Below are positions 1 through 6,766 of a stretch of DNA of 8,518 bases, piece by piece. The notes under the pieces were generated by a model. It was not told where the DNA came from. It saw nothing but the letters and a program-made list of their open reading frames with translations, and ran no database searches. Position numbers and translations under genes: made by a program. The first letter of the stretch is position 1; each line of letters opens with the position of its first letter. This stretch comes from Hyphomicrobiales bacterium (GTDB lineage Bacteria; Pseudomonadota; Alphaproteobacteria; Rhizobiales; CAYWUX01): the NCBI GenBank assembly GCA_028279265.1, contig JANQOC010000498.1, positions 1 to 8,518 on the forward strand. The letters run 5' to 3'.

Positions 1-1311
1 GTCGATATTGCGCGCTCCGAGCTTCAAATATTTTGTCAGGTCAAAAATGTTCTGGGCCAGGATGAGGTCAAAGGCGCTGAACAGGGGGCGGCTGATGCCC
101 GGAAACCGCTTCCACCAGCGATAGGTTTTTGGAGACATACGGGCATTGAGGAGTACGATCGGGACTTTTCGTTTCTTAAGGGCCAGGATCGTGTTCGGCC
201 AAATTTCAGATTCAACAAAAAGTGCCTGTTTCGGTTGCCAGTATTCAAGGAACCGATCAACGAATTCCGGATGATCAATTGGCGCAAATTGATGGATCGC
301 GCCCGAGGGCAGCCGATCGTGCGCAAGTTTGGCGGATGTTCGTGTTCCGGTCGTCAGCAGGAAGTTCCAATGGGGATAGCGCTCCGTGAGTGATTCAAGG
401 ATGGGGAGAACCGCGAGAGTCTCGCCGACACTGGCTGCATGAATCCAGCACAGATCTCCATCGGGCCGGGGCGTTCCATGCAAACCAATTTTTTCCGTGT
501 AACGGGCTTTGTCTTCCTTGCCTTTTTTGAGCCGGCGATTGAGCAGGAATCCGATTCCGGGACGGCTCAGTCGCGACAGTTTTTGATACAGCCAGAGGGA
601 AAGTCCCGGCTGGTTCAGGGCAACCACTTGCGGATCGACGCCAATTTCCTCATAGGATTGTCGCGTCAGTCGGTTCAGCTGATCCTCGACGTTCCGGCGC
701 GCTTCCTCGAGCTCTTCAGCGCCGGCGTTTTTATCAACCCAGACCGGATCGCCGATCAGCACGGCAACCCTGGAATAGGGAAGATTCAACATGAAACGGT
801 TCCAGGTCTTAAAGGGCCAGTAGCGGGACGAGGCGATGGCGGTGGGAACAATGGGGCGGCCCGAAAGTTTGGCTAGGGTCACGATGCCCTTTCCCGAACG
901 CCGGGCCGGACCCGGTGGGATGTCTGCGGTAAGGGAAATCGTATAACCTTCCTTGAGAGCCTTTATCGCCTCGCGCAGAATTCTGGCGCCGCCGCGATCC
1001 TTACGCCGATATCCGGCTCCTGCCCCGCGCAGAAGCGCCATGTTAAAATGCTTTAACATTTCTGAAATCATTTCAGCGTCGTTGTGACGGGCGACCATGA
1101 CTTTGACGGAAAGATTCTCGGGGCTGGCGGGTGCGGTGAGTAAGAACTGGCCATGCCAGAACGCAAAAATCACCGGCGACAATTCGGTCAGCTGCTCGAT
1201 CTGATTTTTGGGAAGCCTTGTAACCGTACTCGACGAAAAGACCCATTTGACATAGCGACTCAGCAGGGCTCCCGTGAAGCGGGCCAGTTTTGAACTCGAT
1301 GCCTCTGCCAT
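1..1311 (-). CDS. waaA: DUF374 acyltransferase-WaaA (Kdo transferase) fusion, 3' end beyond window
   Basis: I translated this strand codon by codon: 437 codons from ATG at 1311-1309 to the window edge, with no stop. Residues about 1-225 match the DUF374 lysophospholipid-acyltransferase family: FWHG (His53), VMVARHND (72-78), RGAG (95-98), GGARILREAIKALKEGY (107-123), TADIPPGP (128-135), LAKLSGRPIVP (146-156) and the LNRLTRQSY tail. From about residue 238 it matches the N-terminal half of a GT30 Kdo transferase: LYQKLSRLSRP, RRLKKGKE (259-266), IHAASVGE (290-297) with the Glu that acts as catalytic base in this family, LTTGTRTSA, ESEIWPN (367-373) and LNARMS. WaaA adds Kdo to lipid A precursor at the inner membrane. 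DUF374 proteins are lysophospholipid-acyltransferase relatives, and I recall LpxJ-type lipid A late acyltransferases being linked to the group. The linker is only about 12 residues. The C-terminal GT-B domain lies outside the window. An in-frame stop (TGA at 1338-1336) just upstream makes this the first usable ATG. Confidence 0.93.
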   Translation of the reverse strand, partial: MAEASSSKLARFTGALLSRYVKWVFSSSTVTRLPKNQIEQLTELSPVIFAFWHGQFLLTAPASPENLSVKVMVARHNDAEMISEMLKHFNMALLRGAGAGYRRKDRGGARILREAIKALKEGYTISLTADIPPGPARRSGKGIVTLAKLSGRPIVPTAIASSRYWPFKTWNRFMLNLPYSRVAVLIGDPVWVDKNAGAEELEEARRNVEDQLNRLTRQSYEEIGVDPQVVALNQPGLSLWLYQKLSRLSRPGIGFLLNRRLKKGKEDKARYTEKIGLHGTPRPDGDLCWIHAASVGETLAVLPILESLTERYPHWNFLLTTGTRTSAKLAHDRLPSGAIHQFAPIDHPEFVDRFLEYWQPKQALFVESEIWPNTILALKKRKVPIVLLNARMSPKTYRWWKRFPGISRPLFSAFDLILAQNIFDLTKYLKLGARNID

Positions 1312-1339
1312 TTGAATTCTATCGTTTCCTTGAATTCAA
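1309..1339 (-). promoter_or_regulatory. Hairpin presenting the SD in its loop, next to the waaA-fusion AUG
   Basis: On the minus strand TTGAATTC (1339-1332) is followed by a 12-base loop containing AAGGAA (1331-1326), then by the exact complement GAATTCAA (1319-1312), then directly by ATG (1311-1309). The linear gap between AAGGAA and ATG is 14 bases, longer than usual. The 8-bp, AU-rich stem would place the ribosome-binding sequence in the loop and the start codon at the stem foot. The arms are seen in the sequence. A role in controlling translation is inference. Confidence 0.45.
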
Positions 1340-1613
1340 TGATTGCTTTCGCTGGGGCCAATCCGGCTGCCCGCAGCCGGTGGATCAGATCGTCACACTT
1401 GAGTACAAGAAGATGAATTATCACGAGAGCAATTAGTTCTCAGGATGATTACAAAACCGATCTGAAGTTTCAACTGTCCATTTCGATAGTCGATGGACGC
1501 AAATCAATCAACTGTATTGTTAATATATACCTATAAGTATCTGAAAATAATGAAAATTATTAGATTCGTCGATATGTGTTCAATGATGGATTCGGTGGAT
1601 CTGACGGTCGATT
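1312..1613. other. 302-base spacer with inverted repeats, no gene found
   Basis: No convincing coding frame on either strand; the longest open frames are around twenty codons and lack ribosome sites. The half nearer cysQ (about 1510-1575) is very AT-rich. Inverted repeats: CCGGCTGC/GCAGCCGG with 2 bases between (1363-1380), CTTG/CAAG (1398-1409), and GTCCAT/ATGGAC (1476-1498) with additional inner pairing. On the minus strand AATAAT/ATTATT flanks a 4-base loop near 1550-1565. None is followed by a run of T, so I do not call a terminator. The spacer probably holds the waaA-fusion promoter and a leader, but I cannot place the promoter with confidence. Confidence 0.5.
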
Positions 1614-2414
1614 CTAAGGAAATTCAGCGTTAAGATGATCGAGAATTTGGCGATGATCCACAGGGGCGGCAGCCACGATGCTCTCGATCAGCGGGTTTGG
1701 GTTGTTATATCCGGGAATTTCGTTGCTGCGGGTGGTCAGTAAACCACCGGCTTCCGAGAGGATCAGATGAGCCGCCGCCAGGTCCCATTCGTTCTTGTTG
1801 GAAAGGGAAACCGTGGCAAACGCCTTACCCTCGGCAACCAGGCAAATGCGATAGGCGATCGAATTGACCCAGATACGGGTGATAGCCGGGTAGGCCTTGT
1901 CCAGATTGCCTTTCCTGAAGTGGCCGTTGGAAATTATGATCGGCAGGCGGTCCGGAGCAGCAACCTCAGGGAGGCTCAAGGGAGAATCGTTTTTCCATGA
2001 CCCTTGTCCGCTGCAGGCCTTGTAGAAAGCTCTTTTTACCGGATTAAAGACTGCCGCCGCAGTGGGTTCACCGGCCACGACGAGGGCGGCAGAGACCACC
2101 CATTCCGGTTTTTCATTGAGAAAAGCGCGGGTCCCATCAATGGGATCAACGACCCAAACGCGCTCACGGTCCAGTCGATCCGCCTTATCCTCGGATTCCT
2201 CCGACAACCAGCCATAGTCGGGTCGATGGGCCGTGAGTTTATCCCGAAGCAGGGAATTAACGGCTAGGTCGGCTTCACTGACATCGCTGCCGTCTGACTT
2301 TTTCTGGCTTGCGGGAGCGTTGCCGAAATAGCCGAGCGCAAGTTTTCCAGCGGCTTCGACGGCTTCTGCAAGGAATAAAAAGTCTTCCTTCAGTTCCGGG
2401 TTTTCGATTGTCAT
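1614..2414 (-). CDS. cysQ: CysQ-like 3'(2'),5'-bisphosphate nucleotidase (inositol monophosphatase fold)
   Basis: 266 residues, the usual length for the family. The metal-dependent phosphatase motifs are all present: SDGSDVSEAD (40-49), WLSEES (69-74, metal-ligand Glu in the SEE), WVVDPIDGTRAFL (87-99, ligands Asp90 and Asp93) and EWDLAAAHLILSEAGG (209-224, ligand Asp211). CysQ enzymes hydrolyse 3'-phosphoadenosine 5'-phosphate to AMP, clearing the by-product of sulfate assimilation in the cytoplasm. Closely related proteins hydrolyse inositol 1-phosphate or histidinol phosphate, so the substrate is inferred. I chose ATG at 2414-2412 because homology starts there. An in-frame TTG at 2510 would add 32 residues with no family resemblance and would translate through the inverted repeat at 2443-2461. 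The ribosome site is weak (AGG about 11 bases upstream). It diverges from the DUF6101 gene. Confidence 0.88.
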   Translation of the reverse strand: MTIENPELKEDFLFLAEAVEAAGKLALGYFGNAPASQKKSDGSDVSEADLAVNSLLRDKLTAHRPDYGWLSEESEDKADRLDRERVWVVDPIDGTRAFLNEKPEWVVSAALVVAGEPTAAAVFNPVKRAFYKACSGQGSWKNDSPLSLPEVAAPDRLPIIISNGHFRKGNLDKAYPAITRIWVNSIAYRICLVAEGKAFATVSLSNKNEWDLAAAHLILSEAGGLLTTRSNEIPGYNNPNPLIESIVAAAPVDHRQILDHLNAEFP

Positions 2415-2442
2415 AAAGTCTACACCTGTTCGGGCACACCGG

Positions 2443-2461
2443 TTCCCGGTCGTACCGGGAA
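2443..2461. promoter_or_regulatory. Exact 8-bp inverted repeat upstream of cysQ
   Basis: TTCCCGGT (2443-2450), CGT, ACCGGGAA (2454-2461): perfect arms with a 3-base centre. It lies 28 bases upstream of the chosen cysQ ATG and would be in its leader RNA, where it could form a GC-rich hairpin. As DNA it could be an operator for a dimeric regulator. No T-run follows on either strand, so it is not a standard terminator. Confidence 0.5.
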
Positions 2462-2489
2462 ATCGCACGCCAATATGTCTTAAATCCAA

Positions 2490-2518
2490 TTGATAGAATT
2501 TGATACTCAAGAATACAA
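2490..2518 (-). promoter_or_regulatory. Candidate cysQ promoter
   Basis: On the minus strand TTGTAT (2518-2513) and TATCAA (2495-2490) are separated by 17 bases. They match the -35 consensus at 3 of 6 and the -10 consensus at 4 of 6 positions. Placement suits a leader of about 70 bases that includes the inverted repeat at 2443-2461. In such an AT-rich stretch this match could be chance. Confidence 0.25.
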
Positions 2519-2599
2519 AAAATTAACGATGTCTCTTAATCGGATGAGAAGGCTTCTATGAGACACTCCGCGAATATGAGGTTGCGATAGACAACCGTC

Positions 2600-2605
2600 G
2601 GGGAG
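2600..2605 (+). promoter_or_regulatory. Ribosome-binding site setting a GTG start for the DUF6101 gene
   Basis: GGGGAG lies 6 bases before GTG at 2612. No in-frame ATG lies near the family-like N-terminus, so this site decides the start. Confidence 0.6.
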
Positions 2606-2611
2606 TTAATA

Positions 2612-3223
2612 GTGCGGCGTCAAACAAAGCCACAGCCATTGGCAGACCGTTGGTCTGCCAGGGCCGTGGACATCGATCCATATATTTTGCCTAAAACCTA
2701 CGTCCTAGATCATCGCGAACCTGCGGTGCCGGGGATCGTCGGGAGCGACCGCATTACGATCGGGCGACGTTCCATCGCCGTGCAGACATGCTTTCTCTTC
2801 TCCAAATCGCGCGCTGAAAGAAAACAGATTTCCGAGTTTTCAGGCGTCGTATTGCGAGTTCAGTCAGCCGGTGAAGATGATGCCGGTGAAGATGATAAAG
2901 ACTTTATGTACACGGTTTTTCTGCTCCACCCTGATCCGAAATTCCAGATCCCCCTTTACCGGGCGGATCATTCCTATGATATCGCTGCCCGTTGGATGAG
3001 CTGGTCAAAGGTTTTGAGATTGCCGGCACTTGTTGAATCCGCGGCCGGGCAGATCTACGAACCCTTCGACAGGCTGGGCAAGCTGATCGTGCATGAGCCT
3101 GTTGCCCGCAGTCCGCAGTTGCAATTGCGGGGGCGACGCCCGCTCATTTTGAGCTACCGGGAAGTCGGGTCCGTCAGCAATCTCAATAAAGTGTCGGGCC
3201 GCGAGATTATCGCGCGCAAATAG
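2612..3223 (+). CDS. DUF6101 family protein, function unknown
   Basis: 203 residues from a GTG start with a good ribosome site. The pattern fits the alphaproteobacterial DUF6101 family as I remember it: an RR/DP-containing N-terminus (AVDIDPYILP, 18-27), a central strand-rich part (GVVLRV, YTVFLLHPDP, PLYRADH), a W-rich segment (RWMSWSKVLRLPALVE, 127-142), RRP near 175-177 and a basic EIIARK end. There is no signal peptide or membrane segment, so it is probably cytoplasmic. No catalytic motif is evident and I assign no function. Residues 86-95 are a duplicated acidic AGEDD block made by a 15-bp tandem repeat. It ends 47 bases from the convergent ubiA stop with no clear terminator between. The family assignment is by pattern memory, not by search. 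Confidence 0.8.
   Translation: MRRQTKPQPLADRWSARAVDIDPYILPKTYVLDHREPAVPGIVGSDRITIGRRSIAVQTCFLFSKSRAERKQISEFSGVVLRVQSAGEDDAGEDDKDFMYTVFLLHPDPKFQIPLYRADHSYDIAARWMSWSKVLRLPALVESAAGQIYEPFDRLGKLIVHEPVARSPQLQLRGRRPLILSYREVGSVSNLNKVSGREIIARK
2867..2896 (+). repeat. Perfect 15-bp tandem duplication inside the DUF6101 gene
   Basis: GCCGGTGAAGATGAT occurs twice back to back (2867-2881 and 2882-2896), codon-aligned, encoding AGEDD-AGEDD. The copies are identical at the DNA level, which suggests a recent slippage duplication that keeps the frame. Confidence 0.95.
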
Positions 3224-3270
3224 TGCTTGCTTCCAAAGAGACTGTTCCGGCTCCTCGCGACTCTGTGTAT

Positions 3271-4203
3271 CTAGCCGCCGATCGCCATCTGCAGGAGGAT
3301 CGTGCAAAATATGATGAGGCCGAAATCTCGATTGGAACGAAAGCGGTGCAGACAATTATCACGGTCCGCGATATCCAGGGTTGTAATCTGCCAGGTCGCG
3401 TGGGCGGTTGCTGCCAGCAGTCCGAGCCAATAAACCCACCCGGTCGAAAGCAGCCAGCCGCAAAAAGCGAGTAGGACCAGGGCCAATCCGAAAAAAAGAC
3501 TGAGCCAGGATTTCGTGGACTCCCCGAATTTCAGCGCCGTGGACTTCAGTCCCAGCAATGCATCATCTTCCTTGTCCTGGTGCGCGTAAATGGTGTCGTA
3601 GCCGATTGTCCAGGAGATGGCACTGGCATAAAGAATAACCGAAACCAGGGAAACCTCGGCTCTGACTGCGGACCAACCCATCAGAGCGCCCCAACTGAAC
3701 GCCAGACCCAGAAAAATCTGCGGCCAATAGGTAAATCGTTTCATAAACGGATAGATCGCGACGATTCCGAGAGACAGAATACCCAGCCATATGGATATCC
3801 AGTTGAGTTGTATGAGGACAAGAAATCCGATCAGGCTAAGGGCGACCATATATACTTTAGCGTTACGAACAGAAACCTGTCCGCTGGGAATGGGGCGCGA
3901 ACGCGTGCGTTCCACGCGGCCATCGAAATCCTTATCGACCAGATCATTGTAAACGCAACCCGCACCGCGCATGACAGTGGCGCCGATGGAAAAAAGGAGA
4001 AGCAGCCCTATACTGGGAAGACGATCCCCATTGGCCAGATCCGCCAGCGCGATAGACCATAAGCACGGCCAAAGGAGCAACCACGTCCCGATCGGACGAT
4101 CCAGTCTGGCCAGCCGCAAATAAGGCCGGATCGCCAGAGGAGCAAACCTGTCTACCCAGTTGCTCTTGGGAGCATCGGCAACGCGTTCGTGCTCAATAGT
4201 CAT
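3271..4203 (-). CDS. ubiA: 4-hydroxybenzoate polyprenyltransferase
   Basis: 310 residues, normal length. UbiA is an inner-membrane enzyme that attaches the polyprenyl tail to 4-hydroxybenzoate, the committed step in ubiquinone synthesis. Both Mg-diphosphate Asp motifs are present: NDLVDKDFDG (86-95, the NDxxDxxxD motif) and YDTIYAHQDKEDD (202-214). RTRSRPIPSG (99-108) and an N-terminal PYLRLARLDRPIGTWLLLWP (27-46) are typical of the bacterial UbiA group. Around eight or nine hydrophobic segments follow. It starts at ATG 4203-4201 with a weak GAG-type ribosome site (CTGAGAAA before ATG). It diverges from rsmE across 168 bases that must hold both promoters, and converges on the DUF6101 gene. 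A menaquinone- or heme-type prenyltransferase is less likely, given the strong PIGTWLLLWP signature. Confidence 0.95.
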   Translation of the reverse strand: MTIEHERVADAPKSNWVDRFAPLAIRPYLRLARLDRPIGTWLLLWPCLWSIALADLANGDRLPSIGLLLLFSIGATVMRGAGCVYNDLVDKDFDGRVERTRSRPIPSGQVSVRNAKVYMVALSLIGFLVLIQLNWISIWLGILSLGIVAIYPFMKRFTYWPQIFLGLAFSWGALMGWSAVRAEVSLVSVILYASAISWTIGYDTIYAHQDKEDDALLGLKSTALKFGESTKSWLSLFFGLALVLLAFCGWLLSTGWVYWLGLLAATAHATWQITTLDIADRDNCLHRFRSNRDFGLIIFCTILLQMAIGG

Positions 4204-4371
4204 TTTCTCAGGCTATTTACCTCGTTCGTCACAATCCAATTGGTGATTGACTATTCACACCAGATATCGCACCTGAATGCAATCCATTGGCGGAGGCAAG
4301 TCGCGGGGAGAAGTCGGGAAACATCCGTGATATTGTAGCGGTGAATTTATAAAACCAGTTTGAGCGGTTAA

Positions 4372-5118
4372 ATGTCCGAAAGATATCATTCGACGATCCG
4401 GCTGTTTCTCGAAGATGATTTAGAGAGCGGTCGGATGATCCAGTGCACGCCGGCGCAGAAGAATTATCTGGCAAATGTCATGCGCCTGGCGGACGGAGCA
4501 GAGTTTCACGTGTTTAACGGCCGGCAAGGTGAATGGCGCGCCCGGATTGTCCAAACCGGCAAGTCACGGCGTTCCTATGAGCTGGAGATTCTCGAAGTGC
4601 TGCATCCGCAAACGGAGCCCCAGGACATTCACTACCTGTTCGCGCCCCTCAAAAGACAAAGGCTCGATTACATCGTCCAAAAGGCAACCGAGCTTGGCGT
4701 TTCCCGCATTCAACCTGTCATCACGGAACGTACCCAGGTCGCGCGGGTCAAATCTGAGCGCATGCGGGCCAATGTCATCGAGGCGGCGGAGCAGTGTGGA
4801 ATTTTGACCATTCCGGAAATCGGTGAGCCGGCGCCGCTCTCGACCATCATGAAATCATGGGCGCCCAACCGTCACCTTATTTTTTGCGATGAAAATGCCG
4901 TCCAGTCTTCACCCCTTGCGGCACTGAGTCATATCACGTCCGGCCCGATAGGTGTCCTCATTGGTCCGGAGGGGGGATTCTCGGAAAGTGAGAGAAATAA
5001 TCTGCTGCAGCAATCCTTTGTCGTACCCCTGTCTCTGGGATCCCGAATCATGCGTGCCGATACGGCCGGTGTTGCTGTCCTCAGCCTTGTCAATGCCACG
5101 CTCGGGGACTGGAAATAG
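4372..5118 (+). CDS. rsmE: 16S rRNA m3U1498 methyltransferase
   Basis: 248 residues, family-typical. RsmE is a SPOUT (knotted) SAM-dependent enzyme that methylates N3 of U1498 in helix 44 of 16S rRNA in the assembled small subunit. Signatures: an N-terminal PUA-like domain beginning IRLFLE (9-14) with HVFNG (46-50); FAPLKRQRLDYIVQKATELGV (90-110); EAAEQCG (137-143); the SAM-knot motif LIGPEGGFSESE (196-207); and LGSRIMRADTAGVAVLS (222-238). The last motif has Ser-Arg-Ile-Met and Ala-Asp where LGxRILRAETA is more usual, which looks conservative. Start ATG 4372 fits the family N-terminus, though the upstream sequence (TTTGAGCGGTTAA) is a weak ribosome site. gshA follows in the same direction after a spacer, so partial read-through is possible. 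Confidence 0.95.
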   Translation: MSERYHSTIRLFLEDDLESGRMIQCTPAQKNYLANVMRLADGAEFHVFNGRQGEWRARIVQTGKSRRSYELEILEVLHPQTEPQDIHYLFAPLKRQRLDYIVQKATELGVSRIQPVITERTQVARVKSERMRANVIEAAEQCGILTIPEIGEPAPLSTIMKSWAPNRHLIFCDENAVQSSPLAALSHITSGPIGVLIGPEGGFSESERNNLLQQSFVVPLSLGSRIMRADTAGVAVLSLVNATLGDWK

Positions 5119-5207
5119 AATGAATTTCCAATCGCAGCGGTGCCTGAGAAATTCGGTTACGGATTCTCTCTATTCTCAATTGATTATTCAATTAAGCGTT
5201 GAATTTG

Positions 5208-5245
5208 CGCTTATTTCGTGAAACTCATGTAAAGAAATATGAGCG
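5208..5245 (+). promoter_or_regulatory. Leader hairpin upstream of gshA
   Basis: CGCTTATTTC (5208-5217) can pair with GAAATA (5234-5239) and AGCG (5242-5245), leaving a 2-base TG bulge and a 16-base loop. This makes ten pairs in the spacer between rsmE and gshA. No T-run follows, so intrinsic termination is unlikely. A leader structure or an operator are both possible. Confidence 0.35.
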
Positions 5246-5287
5246 TGTGACAAAAGCACGTATATGGCTTCATGGGAAACGGAACTG

Positions 5288-6661
5288 ATGGCAAGTGAAA
5301 AGGAAATAGTACTCGTCGAATCTCTTGCCCAGCTCGTTCAGGACCTGGAACGCGGCTGCCGGCCCAGTTCCGAATGGAAGATCGGCACGGAACACGAAAA
5401 ATTCGGTTTCCGCAAAAGCAACCTGGCACCCATACCCTATGACGGTGAAGATGGTATTCGGGCCCTACTTGAAGGTCTCGGCGCACGGGACGACTGGGCT
5501 TCAGTATATGAAGGCGATAACATCATCGCCCTGAAACAAAAAACTGAGGGGCTGGGGAGTTCGATCACCCTGGAACCGGGCGGACAATTTGAATTATCCG
5601 GCGCGCCATTGTCCTCCATCCACGAGACTTGCACCGAAGTCTATGACCATTTGCAGCAGGTTCGGGAGGTTGCCGATCCACTGGATATCGGATTTCTTGG
5701 TCTGGGATTTTCACCTAAATGGACCCTTGCGGAAACGCCGCGGATGCCCAAGGGGCGGTACAAAATTATGTCGGCATACATGCCTAAAGTCGGCAAGCTC
5801 GGTCTCGACATGATGTTCCGTTCCTCAACAGTGCAGGTGAATCTTGACTTTTCAAGCGAGGCGGACATGGTGAAGAAGTTCCGCGTATCGCTGGCACTGC
5901 AACCGGTGGTGACGGCGTTGTTTGCCAATTCTCCTTTCAAGGAGGGCAAGCCCAACGGCTATTTGTCCTATCGCAGCGAGCTTTGGCGCGATACCGATCC
6001 GAATCGAAGCGGCATGTTGCCATTTGTGTTTGACGAGGGCATGAGCTTTGAGGCCTATACCGACTATGCCCTCGACGTACCTATGTACTTCATCTACAGG
6101 AATGGCCGCTATATAGACGCAACCGAAGGTACGTTTCGACAGTATATCGAAAACAGGCATCCGGGTTTGTCCGGCTATGAGCCGACGATGCAGGACTGGG
6201 CCGACCACCAGACGACCATTTTCCCTGAAGTTCGCCTGAAACAGTTTCTCGAAATGCGGGGGGCGGATGGTGGCCCGTGGCGTCGCCTCTGTGCCCTGCC
6301 GGCTCTGTGGGTGGGCCTCCTGTATGATGAGACCGCCCTGGACGCCGCCTATGATCTGATCAAGGACTGGACGACCGAGGAACGACAGAATTTACGGGAT
6401 CAAGTCCCGAAGTTAGCGCTAAAGGCGAAATTTCGTGATCGCACCGTGCAGGATCTGGCCAAAGACATCGTGGAAATTGCCTCTGAAGGCCTCAAGGCTC
6501 GCAACAGGCTTGATAGCAATGGCACAGATGAACGGCACTTCATCGCCGATCTCGAAGATATTGCCTATTCGGGAATGACCTCTGCAGAAAAGCATCTGGA
6601 AAAATTTCAGGGCGCATGGAAGGGGTCCGTCGATCCGCTGTTTGAGGAACACGCGTACTAA
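5288..6661 (+). CDS. gshA: Glutamate-cysteine ligase, plant/alphaproteobacterial type
   Basis: Catalyses the ATP-dependent joining of glutamate and cysteine, the first step of glutathione synthesis, in the cytoplasm. 457 residues from this start. The motifs are those of the plant-like GCS2 group, not of E. coli GshA: IGTEHEKFGF (32-41, ATP/metal Glu residues), ITLEPGGQFELSGA (93-106), MPKGRYKIMSAYMPKVG (153-169), LGLDMMFRSSTVQVNLDFSS (171-190), FANSPFKEGKPNGYLSYRS (212-230), DTDPNRSG, YALDVPMYF (260-268), TIFPEVRLKQFLEMRGAD (310-327) and CALPALWVGLLYD (335-347). The first ATG of the frame is at 5264 but has no ribosome site. ATG 5288 has GGGAAACGGAACTG directly before it and gives a family-like N-terminal length, so I prefer it; the longer form adds eight residues (MASWETEL). 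It is preceded by the leader hairpin at 5208-5245 and is convergent with the DUF937 gene. Confidence 0.95.
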   Translation: MASEKEIVLVESLAQLVQDLERGCRPSSEWKIGTEHEKFGFRKSNLAPIPYDGEDGIRALLEGLGARDDWASVYEGDNIIALKQKTEGLGSSITLEPGGQFELSGAPLSSIHETCTEVYDHLQQVREVADPLDIGFLGLGFSPKWTLAETPRMPKGRYKIMSAYMPKVGKLGLDMMFRSSTVQVNLDFSSEADMVKKFRVSLALQPVVTALFANSPFKEGKPNGYLSYRSELWRDTDPNRSGMLPFVFDEGMSFEAYTDYALDVPMYFIYRNGRYIDATEGTFRQYIENRHPGLSGYEPTMQDWADHQTTIFPEVRLKQFLEMRGADGGPWRRLCALPALWVGLLYDETALDAAYDLIKDWTTEERQNLRDQVPKLALKAKFRDRTVQDLAKDIVEIASEGLKARNRLDSNGTDERHFIADLEDIAYSGMTSAEKHLEKFQGAWKGSVDPLFEEHAY

Positions 6662-6766
6662 TTTAGATACGCCAATTAAGTTTCGAACAACACATTGGGG
6701 TTTCGGCGCCATATGGGATGTCAGCAGCCTGGCTAACTGAGTGTAAAGATTGGCTGAGTTCTAGGA

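Noticed and set aside
36..326. 96-residue frame on the minus strand
   Set aside because: It is out of frame with the WaaA coding sequence and very Arg/Ser-rich, as expected for a shadow frame.
439..876. 145-residue open frame on the plus strand
   Set aside because: It lies antisense to the DUF374-WaaA frame, whose motifs are clear; its own translation has no recognisable domain.
2415..2510. N-terminal extension of cysQ to a TTG start
   Set aside because: The extra 32 residues do not resemble the family and would run through the inverted repeat at 2443-2461; ATG 2414 fits better.
3005..3355. 116-residue minus-strand frame across the DUF6101/ubiA junction
   Set aside because: It overlaps the ends of two well-supported genes and shows no domain.
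4236..4243. CCAATTGG palindrome between ubiA and rsmE
   Set aside because: An 8-bp palindrome whose flanks do not extend the symmetry is common by chance in a 168-base AT-rich spacer.
5264..5287. Upstream ATG for gshA
   Set aside because: No purine-rich ribosome site precedes it, while the ATG at 5288 has one. It cannot be excluded; the difference is eight residues.
6662..6766. Possible bidirectional terminator between gshA and the DUF937 gene
   Set aside because: Only short pairings (CAGCC/GGCTG, AAGCGCTT) with no proper stem and T-run on either strand.
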